The position numbers and the translations under genes were made by a program. Positions 1 to 11,499 of a stretch of DNA of 64,000 bases are shown one piece after another (the first letter of the stretch is position 1; every line of letters begins with the position of its first letter). This DNA comes from Brasenia schreberi (taxonomy: Eukaryota; Streptophyta; Magnoliopsida; Nymphaeales; Cabombaceae): positions 10,440,501 through 10,504,500 of the forward strand of contig JAYKKT010000059.1 of assembly GCA_036023115.1 (NCBI GenBank), read 5' to 3'. The notes under the pieces were generated by a model, which saw only the letters and a list, made by a program, of their open reading frames with translations, did not search any database and was not told where the DNA came from.

Positions 1-475
1 TAAATCTTTATTTATGATAATACTAACTTTTTTTTAAGCTTTTTCTTTTCTTGAGTACCATAATTTAAAACTTATATTCTCAATCTCCTTTGCTTTTTCT
101 CCAACCCACTTTGTCTCTTGTAATTATAGGTTATGAATTTTTCTTCGAATCATAGTATCTACCACCTCCATTAGCTTATCAAACATTGATCCGATATTCC
201 AAGAATCAATACAAATCTTATTATCAAGGAATAATTTCCTTACACCTAAAAATGTGAAGACCATATCGATAATTTATTCCCTACATTCGAACGACAATGT
301 AACAGGACTAACTTCTTTCCCCACACCCGTCCATGATGTGAAAACCCTTTCTACAATTGATTCACTACGACGAAAATGTAGAGGCTCTTACTTTTCACTA
401 CATTCAAGTTTTGCAATGCATCTCTCACAAGGAACACCCCAACGCAAACTCAAACCTATATACGGTTAAAATCGT
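1..475 (-). mobile_element. RTE-clade LINE fragment, copy 1 (5' leader and start of endonuclease)
   Basis: Read on the minus strand, about 120-250 encodes a degraded start of an apurinic-like endonuclease domain; the stretch DKLMEVVDTMIRRKIHN matches the equivalent part of the copies at 32500 and 47900. Positions 260-475 match the 5' leaders of those copies, including the repeated GAATGTAGTGAA motif. The rest of the element would lie off the left edge of the window. Frameshifts and stops show it is dead. Clade assignment comes from the better preserved copies. Confidence 0.75.
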
Positions 476-482
476 GAATAGC

Positions 483-600
483 ACAAGCAGCAATAGTTCA
501 CCTAGCTAGTGGTAGACTCGCAAGTTGTAGGTCATGAGTTCAATCCCTGGGGCATGCATCTGGCTTTGGCCTCCCCATTGTACCATAAAAAAGAAAAACA
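483..600 (+). repeat. tRNA-derived SINE, copy 1
   Basis: The segment has an A-box-like stretch (TAGCTAGTGGTAGA, about 513-526) and a B-box-like stretch (GAGTTCAATCC, about 536-546) at the spacing of an RNA polymerase III promoter. It then carries a body shared with four other copies in this window (GGCATGCATCTGGCTTTGG, then CCTCCCCATTGTACC) and an A-rich tail. The relation among the copies is seen directly; SINE status is inferred from the internal promoter. Confidence 0.65.
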
Positions 601-870
601 ACAAAAGAACTACATATACTCAACCAGAAGCATAGCAAGATGAACAGTGAGCGCCCTATTTAATATGGTAGCTCTCCTTAGTAAAAAGAGGTTCGTCGAG
701 TTATAAATCAAGAAGAGAAATGTGCAAATCCAACTTTTGTTGCTGCAAAAGGAAGCATCCCTCAGTGCTACACCATTTCATGCGTTTCTTATAAATGATG
801 GAATTTTGGATCTTGCTCTTGCAGTTGAAACTTTGAGAAAATGAGCATATTAATGAGTAAACAAACCTAC

Positions 871-985
871 ACAAAGAGCAATAGCTCACCTGGCTAAAGG
901 GTCGAAACACAAAGTTGAAGGCGTAAGAACGACGCCAGGAGCGAGCATAAGACTTGAGCCTCCCCATTCTACCAAAAAGTAGTAA
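871..985 (+). repeat. tRNA-derived SINE, copy 2 (diverged)
   Basis: It shares CAATAGCTCACCTGGCTAA at its start and CCTCCCCATTCTACCAAAAA at its end with the copy at 483-600. The B box is eroded. It lies about 200 bp beyond the 3' end of the coiled-coil gene. Confidence 0.6.
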
Positions 986-1191
986 CAAAATCCCAGAAAG
1001 AATCAGTATACCGCTCTCTCTCTCTTGTGGGTTGTGTCCTAGGATAGCAGATGGATTTAAGGGGTATACATTGCAACATTTTGATTCATATCATACACTT
1101 TTTACCTTGCAAAAACAAGAAAAAACAATAGGCTAACAAAGAATGGGATCTGCCGGCCAAGATCAGCGGCCTTCTGATAGTTGAGAACAGA

Positions 1192-1667
1192 TCAAACTCT
1201 AAGAGCCACCTGATCCTGCCATGAGATTTTTCTCTTGCCTGTTTGTTCCGCACCTCCATCGAGTCTACCTAGTTCGTTACCAATCCTTCTGCAAATTGAT
1301 AGCTTCAAATGATTTTCCAAAGGATAACTCTCGACTGTGCCCTTCTTTAACGCCTTATCCAAGCTCAGAGGCTCCCATACAACCTGAACTTCCTCATTCT
1401 CCACCTTCAATTAATAAGGGTGAACTACTCATCAATCGAAAACAAAGAACATCAAAGAATTTGTAAGAGTTGAAGAAACAAGCAGCTTAACTAACATTCA
1501 AAGAGAAAACACCATAACGAAGTTCTACACTTTGATGTAACAGTTCAAATCAACAGAAGAGTATGTCTGAATGTTAGGCTGAGTTCATGTAACTAACCCA
1601 TTTTCAATTTGGAATCAAAGAAAACTAAAGCTTTTTGAGAACAAATTGGAAATGCAGCACTTCAGAC

Positions 1668-1716
<49 letters not shown>

Positions 1717-3661
1717 GTAGTAGTTCCTCACAAAACGGACATACCATAAGAAAAATACTTCAGTCATGCCTCCAAGAAAAACAGCCCATAAACAAAGAAA
1801 AACGTAATTCTCATATACCAGACAAGTAAGAAACACCAGATTAGGTGGAAAAAGGAGCAAGCCAGGCTGGAGATTGTTTAAAGTTCTCACCAGCTAATTA
1901 AGAATTCATTTTATAATTTATATATACAATATACATAACAAAATTCATATGATAACATCAGGCAATGCAACAGAAGTTTCACATACAAGAACACTAACAC
2001 TAACACTAACCAAAATCATCTAAATTCATTGTGATGAGCACAAGTTACGGTTTAGAAATTCATGAATATAAGGATTCATAATGTTATGAAAAAGTATAAA
2101 CGAAAATGAGTAATTCACGCAGAATCAGTATGTGATTGCCCACAACAATTTCTCGGTTTTTGGAATCTCAGAAACCCGAGAAGCAAATTACCTGTTCAGA
2201 AGCCTTATTCAAGTCAAGAAGAAACCGATTTTGTTTAGCAGCAACATCTTCATCTTTATAACACTTCCTCACACTTGAAGTTTCAACTTTCTGCAAGTTG
2301 ATTGCTATTTCCTTTTATGTTCACCGTTATAGAATCGCTAGTTAAAAGTTTGTGCCTCCGCCTTAAAAATCTAACATATTAAGCCAACTCCCTTACAATG
2401 TGCTAAGTTCACAGTCAATACAATACACAATGAACAATAACTGTGGATAGAAGTGTATCATTACCTAACTTCTGCTAGGAATCTTAATTTCTTTGCTTTG
2501 GCTTTCCTCAACTTTGCCTTCAAAGCCCGTGTTTCCTGTGTTACGTTTCAAGTTTGAGTAACTGAACCAGGAAGAGAAAACAAGAAAGTAGCAACCAAGA
2601 GGAACGTCATGTAAGATGAGACCATAAACTGAACAGAGAGGCCGAATTTTTTTGAACCAGGCAAAAACCCAAATCAATACCAAGCATTTCCCAAAGCTAC
2701 CTGGAGTCCGCTGCGTGCATTCTTATCGATGTTGGCTCTACATGGATCGTTAGTCGTCATTGGACTAACACTTAACTCCAAAAGAGCAAGATCACGTTTA
2801 TGGTTTCCTTCCGACACTTTTGGTGGTATTCTTCTTCTCCGTGAGAAAAACGAAATACATGCAAGGAAATAAAATTTATACACAACAGGAAATTTCTAAA
2901 AAGAGATTTAAATGAGAATACTCAATAAACCTTCAGCAGTAAACCAGTTGAGGATAGTCTTCTTTCTATGTTGGTCCTAGAAGAACAGTTGTAAGCTTAA
3001 CCACCTAATAGGTGGGTATGCGTCTGGGTCTCTTAGGGCTTCAATTCCGTTAGAAGGGGTAAAACAGTTAAAACTTTACAGCTAAAGGGAAGGCATGGAT
3101 GCCCCCGCAAACACACCTTTGAAATTTTTGACAAGCTTTCCCTTCAACTTTTAAGAAAAAAATTATCTTTTTGTCTAACGCCGCTGCATAACAAAGATAA
3201 ACTCTCAAAGGGAAACAGGAGATAGGAGAAACGGGAAGAACAAAGAAGCGATGGTTCATGCACCATGGAAACAACACAAGAAACAGAAGACCAAGATCAT
3301 GATTATGACTTGCAAAGCTAGCAGACGGCAACCATCAAGACGATATTAAAAAGAAAGATGTGCACAAAGAGAACTTATTCGCTTCCATTAGGTTATAATT
3401 CAGGATGCCTTTGGCCCTTTTGAGAGGGAGATTCAATAAAGATTGAAACTGATTTTTGTCTATAAATACGCACAAAAATATACAGGGTAGAAAGAAGTAC
3501 CCTTTTCATACAACCGTAGCACAAACAAAAAAGGGGAGAAAAGAAGAAAGGAAACGTCTGCAGAGAAAGATGAGATCTCTTACCCTGAACAGATCATCAA
3601 AATCCTGCTTTAAACTTTGGTGCTTGAGCATCAATTTCTTGGTATCACGAAGAGACGCCAT
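1192..3661 (-). CDS. Uncharacterised plant coiled-coil protein, four exons (phase break in exon 3)
   Basis: Exons on the minus strand: 3584-3661 (starts MASLRDTKKLMLKHQSLK), 2465-2535 (Lys/Arg/Leu-rich helix ETRALKAKLRKAKAKK), 2192-2370 (FLRRRHKLLTSDS, later FLLDLNKASEQ) and 1192-1404 (ends KRKISWQDQVALRV). All introns have GT-AG ends, and exon phases agree from exon 1 into exon 3. The basic heptad-like start suggests a coiled coil, and the DLN stretch resembles a short EAR-like motif; both are inferences. The C-terminus looks like that of a conserved but unnamed plant family, recalled only loosely. In exon 3 the frame of the first half reaches a stop, while the second half is open one base out of phase near 2289-2294. 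This is a one-base insertion, an assembly error or an unusual splice. No molecular function is assigned. About 179 residues if the extra base is discounted. Confidence 0.6.
1671..1717. repeat. Compound (CT)n-(CA)n microsatellite
   Basis: A CT run passes directly into a CA run inside intron 3 of the coiled-coil gene. It causes spurious open frames on both strands. Confidence 0.95.
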
Positions 3662-3936
3662 GGCCACCTCTCTCTTTCTCTCTCTCAGGAGTGATGAAGG
3701 TACGAAAGAAAATCGAGAAAGGATCAAATGCTTGGGGAAGATAAGCAATGGGAAACAATAGCGGAGTCCAACCTCAATAAGAAAACCAAATCCTACCACC
3801 TAACGCAAAACTTTCATGGTTATCTCTTTCTCTCTCCTTTTCCTCTGACTAGATATTATTAGTCCTGAAGAGAGGGGAAACACGGCTACCCAAAACCGCG
3901 TATGGGTCAGCGAGAAACAACTAAAGTTTTTCCTGA

Positions 3937-4113
3937 GAGAGAGAGAGATGTCATATTGGGCTTTTTGGGCTTTTGTTGATGAGACTGATTCTGAAGAAGG
4001 TCTCTGACCACGACAAACGAGCAACCCAGAGAGAGAGAGAGTTGTCATATTGGGCTTTTGTTGTTGAGACTGATTCTGAAGAAGGTCTCTGACCACGACA
4101 AACGAGCAACCCA
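3937..4113. repeat. Tandem duplication of about 85 bp upstream of the coiled-coil gene
   Basis: Two copies, each containing GAAGAAGGTCTCTGACCACG and a GA run, are offset by 85 bp in their shared downstream part. The first carries a short extra stretch after ATTGGGC. The duplication lies 280-450 bp before the start codon of the minus-strand gene, so it is probably in its promoter or 5' leader. Confidence 0.85.
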
Positions 4114-4614
4114 AAGTGAGGCACAGATAAAAACTGAAACTTTTGCACTTTTCATTTGTGAGGAGGAAGGGAGGGGTTGCAAAAGAGGGCACTCATTGTC
4201 TTTCTTCCTTCTTGGGTTTGGAAGCCAAGCTTCCTCTCTTTTTCCTCCTCTCCATAAATTTGGTCCAGTTGGGCCAATAGAAATGCAAAGAAAGTAGTCA
4301 TCTTCAATTCTCTCGCTCTTGGTTTGTGTTTTATGTCAATTAGAGAAGAGATGTTCGTAGTCAAAGATTTCTAGAGAGAGAAAGGGTGAATAGATAGAGG
4401 GACAGATATTCACCTTAGTTGTGGGTGGGAGGGATTGAGTCTTCTAACGGATGCTGCTGTGCCTGTCGACTTCAGGGGAAACAGTGACACAGGTGGGGGA
4501 GGCGGCGATTAATGGAAAGCCACGAGATATTACATTATTGCATCCGGGTTTGCCAGAAATAGAAACCATAACCCAGCCGGTTTCGAAATGGTTATAGTTT
4601 TGATATCATAATAA

Positions 4615-5290
4615 CTACCCATAACTATCCAAATGATTAAACTTATATTTCATATATTTTCTTTTTGTTCTATTAAGTCAGAAGACTTTACTTGTTAACG
4701 TTTATTTTGATAGTTTCAATTTCCTATTAACTTTTTCCTTACTCAACCACTAAAATGTCATCTATGAATAACATACCAAGATACTTCATCTTAAATATAA
4801 TTTATTAACTCATCAATGACAAATATAAATAAATATAGATTTAAAATTGATCCCTGATGTAACCTAATATTAAGTTCAAAAGAGTTTTATCATTCCTTCA
4901 TAAGTCCTCACACATGTTTTTGTACTATCGTACGTCTTTTATAAGATTTATGTATGTTAACGGGATACATCTCTTTTCCAAGGTTCTCCAAAGAACATCT
5001 CTTTGCACTCTATCGTAAGTTTTTTGTAGATCAATAAATATCATGTGAAAGTTCTTCTTTTTGCTCTAAAATATTTCATAAGACGTCTCAATAGGTTAAT
5101 TGTTTCAATAGTAGATCTATCGGGCATGAATCTGAATTGGTTGTCTATTGTACTCAATACTTGTCTTAACCTACATTTCCCATAATTTTATAGTATGACT
5201 CATTAACTTAATACCTCAATAATTCGCACAATTCTAAATGTCTCCCTTGTTCTTATATATGGATATAAGTGTACTTGTTTTTATAACCCA
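4615..5290 (-). mobile_element. RTE-clade LINE fragment, copy 2 (reverse transcriptase remnant)
   Basis: On the minus strand this parallels the reverse transcriptase part of the copy at 44699-46767; for example, the plus-strand text around 4675-4760 and 4925-5050 matches about 45405-45480 and 45660-45785. It is more decayed than that copy, with many stops and indels. Neither element end is recognisable. Confidence 0.75.
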
Positions 5291-5299
5291 ATATTAAGT

Positions 5300-6130
5300 C
5301 TTCTAAAATAATATATAAACAATATCAGTGGTTTGAAATCGTCGATTTCTCATAATCATGAACTATAACCAAACTAGAGGTCTTTGGTTCCCTTATTGTG
5401 CTCCTAAATCTATCCCACTGGAGGCGGTGCCTATGAGAGGATCACCAACGATGAACATCCCTAAGAATTACATTGTGATCGATTAAAGTGAAAACCAAGA
5501 TAGAAATGTGAGATGTGAAGGATTTTAATAAGATATGATCCAATATACTCTCTCTTTTCAATAAACAAGAGAAGATCACACATAATAGTGTGTGTACTTG
5601 TTCTTTCTAAACAAGCTTGATGAACTGAAAATGAAAGAATAAATTTATGCTTTCTTTTATTGTTTATAAGAATAATTAAATAAGACAAAAAAATTCAAAT
5701 GAGCAACATAAAACAAAATTGTGATTCTTGATTTGTCTCTTTCTACTAAAAAAAGTTGAAAACCCCATTTGTTTTCTTATATAAAGAAAACAAGCCAGAA
5801 ACCAAGAATAAGACTGAATGATAGTTTGGGTTTGCTTTCCAATAGACTCAATCTCTTTTTTTATCAATTCTTTTATTCTAATGAATATCATGTACAAAGA
5901 AATTAAAGAGAACTTGCCAAAGTAGTGGCTTGGTTTCTGTCTTTTCAATTATTTCAAGCAGAAAGAAAATCAAATTAGACTTACTATTTTTTTTTCTTAA
6001 AAGCAATACATACCGGAAAATGCAACATGATAGAACGGCTTGCCCGATCTTGTCTCCTAAAATACTCATCATTTAAGTAATTATTTTATTTTGTTTAAAA
6101 GAATCCATATAATTAGGAAAATGTCTCACC
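5300..6130. other. AT-rich intergenic stretch, no gene seen
   Basis: Only short open frames of low-complexity composition occur on the minus strand (5461-6072), without domain motifs. I see no gene or classifiable repeat here. Confidence 0.5.
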
Positions 6131-6136
6131 TTCCTA

Positions 6137-6168
6137 ATTACATGGCTTACCTTCCTAAGCCATGTAAT
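6137..6168. repeat. Perfect hairpin, 13-bp arms
   Basis: ATTACATGGCTTA is followed after a 6-base loop by its exact reverse complement. Weaker pairing continues outward. It may be the core of a small foldback element. Confidence 0.8.
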
Positions 6169-6177
6169 AGGAACTTA

Positions 6178-6290
6178 CAAGATGCACTTCCCAAATGGTA
6201 GGGCTCTTGACTCCACCGGGCATGAAATGTGAGTTCAATTGATGGGGCTTGCATACACCTCTGTTGTAAGAAAAGGAAAAGAAATGTGCA
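6178..6290 (+). repeat. SINE-like sequence, copy 3
   Basis: The segment reads TGGTAGGGCTCTTGACTCC, then GTGAGTTCAATTGATGGGGC and GCATACACCTCTGTTGTAAG, in the same order as the other SINE copies. The B box GAGTTCAATTG is recognisable. It is more diverged than the copies at 483 and 23025. Confidence 0.5.
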
Positions 6291-6527
6291 GTAGATTAAA
6301 AAAGAGTATAATAACAAAGATAACTATAATGCCAAAGGATCGAATGGGAGGGCTGTTAAGCATCTCTTAGGCACCAATAAGGAAGAAGTTGTCTTATGTT
6401 GTTTCTAGAATAAAACAACACAGACATGAAATAGTGGAGAAATCCAAGTGTGTGAATCGGCATAGTGGAAGAATGTTCTTGCCAATTCATGAGCAACCAT
6501 GTTAGCTTGTCTACTGATCTATTGGGA

Positions 6528-6630
6528 TGAGATGTTATGTAACTCGTTCCTAATAGCTTTCACTTTCTCCATAATGGAATGAGATGTTATGTAACTCATT
6601 CCTAATAGCTTTCACTTTCTCCATAATGGA
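6528..6630. repeat. 52-bp tandem duplication
   Basis: Two near-identical copies beginning TGAGATGTTATGTAACTC are offset by 52 bp (6528 and 6580). The visible differences are a few single-base changes, which suggests a recent event. Confidence 0.9.
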
Positions 6631-7059
6631 CTCGAATTTAGACCAGTTGGTCGTATCCGATATAATGTTGCGAGTTACTTTATAAAAGTTTGATTTTGTA
6701 TAAATAAGGCACCAATCTCTCTTCTTAAGCTAATGAAGTGTCTCTCTAACAACCTTAGCTTCTACTTGATAACTCCTTTTGGTTAATGATCATATGGCCT
6801 TGTACATAGTGGTCATGCAATAAAGAAGTATTGCATGAACCATGTTTTATTCTATACAAAATGGTTTTGAAAAATATATATCAGTTTCTATTTACAAAAT
6901 AAATCAAAAGTGGTCCTTAATCATTTCTCTCTATTGTAACAAACATTGAAGAAAGGAAAAGAATACATATATAAAATTATGAGAAGGAATATAGAGATTA
7001 CAAAAAGATAGAAAGGTTCTTTGAGATTTCTCTCTCTCATTTTTACTATGTCCTTCATA

Positions 7060-7172
7060 AAACCTCTTTGAAGAAGTCGTGTCAAGCGATTCAAGTCATA
7101 TGACACTCGATTCCTCCTGTCGTTCTCTGACATTGGCGTTCTCCCTGCATAAAAATAAACAACATTAGTATC
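7060..7172 (-). repeat. Diverged direct repeat, first member
   Basis: It shares CATAAAACCTC, GAAGAAG, GCGATT-AAGTCATA and the following 60 bp with 7716-7830, about 650 bp further on. On the minus strand the first member lies in a 98-codon open frame containing MSENDRRNRVSYDLNRLTRL. I do not recognise this protein; it could be a retrotransposon leader or gag remnant. Confidence 0.6.
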
Positions 7173-7715
7173 AAAGCGAGCTTTACTTCCTAACAATACC
7201 ACAAAGTGTTGTGACACTACTTGACCAGTTGTTAGTGGACCAATATGTGGTACACTTTCTTTTACATCTATAATATAGATTAAATTTCTATGAACAAATT
7301 TATAAAATCATAGATCTAAATATAAACACGTCGATCAAATCTTTTTTTAGCGTTGCTTGTTTTAAAAAACAAACAAATAGAAAATATTTAGGAAAGGAAG
7401 ATCTATCAAAGGATGAAAACAAGGCAAAAACCACTCGATTAGATGGGATACTAATATGATCATACACACTTTTTGCCCACCCTTCTATTTTGATTTACTT
7501 GTTTTCTTACGTATTATAGAAGAACAATATGTAATGTAGAAGAATAGTGGCTTAAAACAAAAGAAAAGAAAGAGATGTAGAGAATGACAAAAGGCGAAAA
7601 ACACATGAATTTTATCTAATCATAATCAATTTTCTTTTCAGTTTTACAATTCTTAAAGGTTACAGATGAAAAATCAGTAACCTTGGAAGAACAAGAACAA
7701 GCCATTTGTGAGTTC

Positions 7716-7830
7716 AATTCATAAAACCTCCTTGAAGAAGCCATGTTAGGCGATTTAAGTCATACAATGCTCACTTCCTCTTGTTGTTCTCTCACATTAG
7801 TATTCCCGTTGTATAGAAAATAAACAACAC
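7716..7830 (-). repeat. Diverged direct repeat, second member
   Basis: Counterpart of 7060-7172, with scattered substitutions and no open frame. Confidence 0.6.
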
Positions 7831-10160
7831 TACTATCTTTGGCTCCATTGGACTTGTAAAAACTAGCTTGTGAGACTTGAGATAAAAATCCCTATGTGGT
7901 AATGGATGATGATTTCAAAGCTCCTTTTGTTTAAGGTTGTGGCACTGAGGCATCCGTGTTACATTTGAGTCAATGTATTGTTGATGTTTTTCATTGAAAC
8001 TATTTTCTTTATTACTTTGAATTTTGTTCATGATTGTGATGGTTAAGATATTGATGCTTGTGTGAGCTTGTCTAGCTCAGGTGGGATGGAGATCTCATCT
8101 AGCACGCCAAGCAAAGTTGACAACTGTAGGCGGAGCTTTGGGTTTTCAATTATTATTCACTAACCTTCAACTTTATGGGCCTTGATAGTGTTTAACAACT
8201 CCAAAAAAAATTTGTAACATGAACAAATAGAATAGATGTTGTGAAAACTCTAATGCCATATATAGTGATCATAAGTGGGATATATGCACAAAGTAAAATG
8301 ACTATTAAGAATCTTAGCAACAAGATATAAAGAAAAGAAAATAAGGTTGTGACTTTGGTAACATCATGTGCTAGCGAAAAGGCCTTTTACCTTTAAGTTA
8401 GTAAGGTTTGCATCTTGAGGTTGAGGTAAATAGAAAGTCAATGAATCCTTCTTCTGAGGATTATTAAGATGCTTATGGCTTATCCATTATCTACTTTCCA
8501 TTAGGGGTTGTGCTTTCAGTATGTTTGCCAAATGAAGCTAGGTGTTGATCATTCCTTAACACTAAGAACATCACACCGAGAAAAATGTTTTGCCTTAAAA
8601 ACCTATGTAGTAAAGGAAGATGAACATCTATCCTTGCTTAGCGAGCATCACTAAGTTAAAACACTAGAATTGATGGGGCCTGTACCACTATATTATCTTC
8701 TCAAATTCAATGGAAACCTAATACATGAAGTGAGTTAGTCTCCCCAATGCAAAGTTTTTAGGGACTTAAGTTTGAAAAACTCATTACTTTAGTACCCCGA
8801 GCCTAACAATGTTAGTGACAATCCGATATTGCAAACAAGAGCACATGTCTATCACTCACTCAACATCAACGCTAATCAAATAGTAAGATGGCAATTTGTT
8901 TAAGATCTGATGTCCATAATTTCTAAATATCCAAAACATATAAATAAACAATTCATGATCCAAAGTTCATTGTAAATCCTCTTTTGTATTTTTGTTTTTC
9001 CAATAATCCCAAATTTCATCACTTCTCTCTATGGTTCATGCATAGAGTTCATTTAGTGGTATCTAGAATTAGAAATTCGATTTGAGGTAAGGTAAGGGAC
9101 TTTTCCACCAACTCTAGCAATGAAATTTGATTTGTGATCCATAGAGAGTGAAGTCTCATTCATTTTGCTCTTGATAATGTGATATGTACAGATTCTGACA
9201 ATATTTGGAGGGTGACGTCTCAGTTTGCTATGAATATTTTGATGGATGAGTCTACTCACATATAGACTAGGTATTATTGCATTTGGACATTTGAGTTTCC
9301 TTTTTTCCTCTTCTCTTTTATATTTTCTTATGACCTTTTACATTTCTTTTCTTCATTCTCTTCTTCTTTGGTTTTCTTTCACATGTTTTTCATATTATTT
9401 TTTCTCCCCACTTCTTCTTATTGATTATATGAAGGTAAGTATATATGCATCAAATATCATCTTGTCAACTCTCCCTTTTCAAAATACAAAGGGATCAAGT
9501 GTCATCATTGTTTGTGATGTTACTCTAATATCATTTTGATTAATAGATTGTTCTCCCTTGTGATGAGTCGTGAAAGATGTTATCAAACTCTTATGTTATT
9601 TAATGATTCCTCTATTGTGCAAATTAGTCAATAGGTGCAGGTTATATAACTATAGTGAGCAATTTAACATTCACTCTCCATACATTGGAGTTGAAATTAG
9701 AATCTTAAATTGATTAGAACACTAGAAAGATAATGTTGGAACAGGATCTATGAAGTTCAACAAAGTCTATGAATCATATTCGACCTATATCTTACAAAAG
9801 TTCTTATAGTGTTCCCAGTATTAGTATGCAACCTCTATTGTAAATGTACAACCATTTATAATTACCAATATAGTTGTTTTACCTTATTATACAAATACTA
9901 TGTACACCCATAATGGCAATACTGTAGGTGGCATGCCTAACAAGGTGTTATAATACAATACATATTCCCAACAATATATGATCTACTTTTTGTCATTTTC
10001 TTTGTTCAAAGAAGTAAGCAAAGTACTATTTACTTTCACTATTTAAGGTAGGTTGTTGTTAAGTAGTATTTTTTCTTGTTCTTTGACATACAAGATCACA
10101 TTGCTACATTTTGCTTCATTTGATATGGATATTTATTTTTATTTATTTGTTATGTAGGAC
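7830..10160. other. AT-rich intergenic DNA, nothing recognised
   Basis: No open frame with a recognisable domain, tRNA promoter or terminal repeat is visible. Composition suggests old transposon debris. Confidence 0.45.
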
Positions 10161-11490
10161 TATGAAATTCATCACCCTTGTGTTACATTATGGTGGGAAA
10201 TGGAAATATGAGCTAGATATGATTTATATTAGCAGATTGACATCAACAGTTCATATTGATGCAAACTATTTGAGATTTTGGGTTTTGTTTTGATTATTTT
10301 TAGAGAAGAATATAATGCCTTTATAATATGGTATAAGCTTAATGATGGTACTAGCAAATCTAAGTTTGTTGAGTTGTATATAAATAATTTATTAGACAAT
10401 GTTTATACTAAATGTTGGTTGTGATATTATCCAACTATATTGTATGACTTTTGATGTGTTAAACATTATTTACCCATATGAAAGAATAGATAATAGAGGA
10501 GAAGTTAGGTGATTAGTTGATAAAGTAGTTATTAGCAGTGAGTCTAAGTACAAAGAGACGAAGGAGATAAGCATGAGGAGACAATTGATGTTGACTCTTA
10601 AGTCTAGAAAAGAGGATGAAGAGATATTTAAATTACAAGGAGAAGAGATATCTACAAAAGTTGATGAGGAAGAGGCATCTATAGAAGCTTATAAAGATGA
10701 GACATCTAAAGAGAATGGGGATACAATCATATTTAGAGGGAGATACGCAACACGACATAATGCAAAGCATTCAAAGGATGAAGATGAATATCATGATTGA
10801 TGTTTCTCGAATTCAGAAAAAGTATAATCAAATAATGAAGAGTTTGAGGAGGATGTTCATGAGCAACCTTATATATATCAATTGTCTCCTCATATATGTG
10901 ATGATAATTATGTGTATATGCCATTAGGATCACAATGAGATTGCTCAGTGACAAGGAGTAGACTTTGATGAGAGTTCTCTTTGTAAGGGTATACATATAT
11001 GCCAAGGAATTTGTTTTAGAAACCATATTGTATATAGGAATGCATTGAGAGATTGGTGTGTGTCAAGTAACTTTGATTATAAGTACATGAAGAATAATTT
11101 ACAAAGGATCATAGTGAAGTGAAAGAATAATTGTGACTTTATATTCATGCTCCTAGATATAGAGGAATATAAATTTTTTAAGTAAAAAATGAAACCAAAA
11201 CATAAATGTGTTAGTAACTTTAGGAATCATTTAGTCGATTGTCGATACATAGCATACAAATACAAAGAGGACATATTTGATAACCCAACATGGCCAGCAT
11301 CTACAATATAAATACAAATGAAAAGGAAAATGGGAGTACATGTATCATACTAGCAGTGTTGTAGAGCAAAAAATGCAAAGATCTCAAGGACAATTGGAAT
11401 GCAATATAAGAGAATTACAAACTATTATAATATGGTATTGGTAACCAATCCTAGAAGTTCTTGTAAAGTAAAAATGCAAATGGGTGTTTG
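10160..11490 (+). pseudogene. MuDR/MULE transposase remnant
   Basis: Plus-strand pieces in order resemble plant Mutator-like transposases. An N-terminal MKFITLVLHYGGKW stretch lies near 10162, followed by an acidic, Lys-rich linker (10573-10800). Near 11130-11300 there is a region reading CDFIFMLLDIEEYKFFK, stop, then FRNHLVDCRYIA with the following PTWPAS, the arrangement seen before the catalytic core in MuDR proteins. A further YKRITNYYNMVLVTNPRSS stretch lies at 11399-11460. Stops and frame changes separate the pieces, and the DDE catalytic core is not visible. I found no terminal inverted repeats. Assignment rests on motif order and pattern memory. Confidence 0.6.
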
Positions 11491-11499
11491 TCAATTGAT

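Noticed and set aside
483..600. A possible tRNA gene because of A- and B-box-like sequences.
   Set aside because: No cloverleaf can be drawn by eye, and the same body recurs in dispersed copies with A-rich tails, which fits a SINE.
3068..3331. 87-codon minus-strand frame in intron 1 of the coiled-coil gene.
   Set aside because: No homologous motif, and it lies wholly within an intron defined by GT-AG ends and matching phase.
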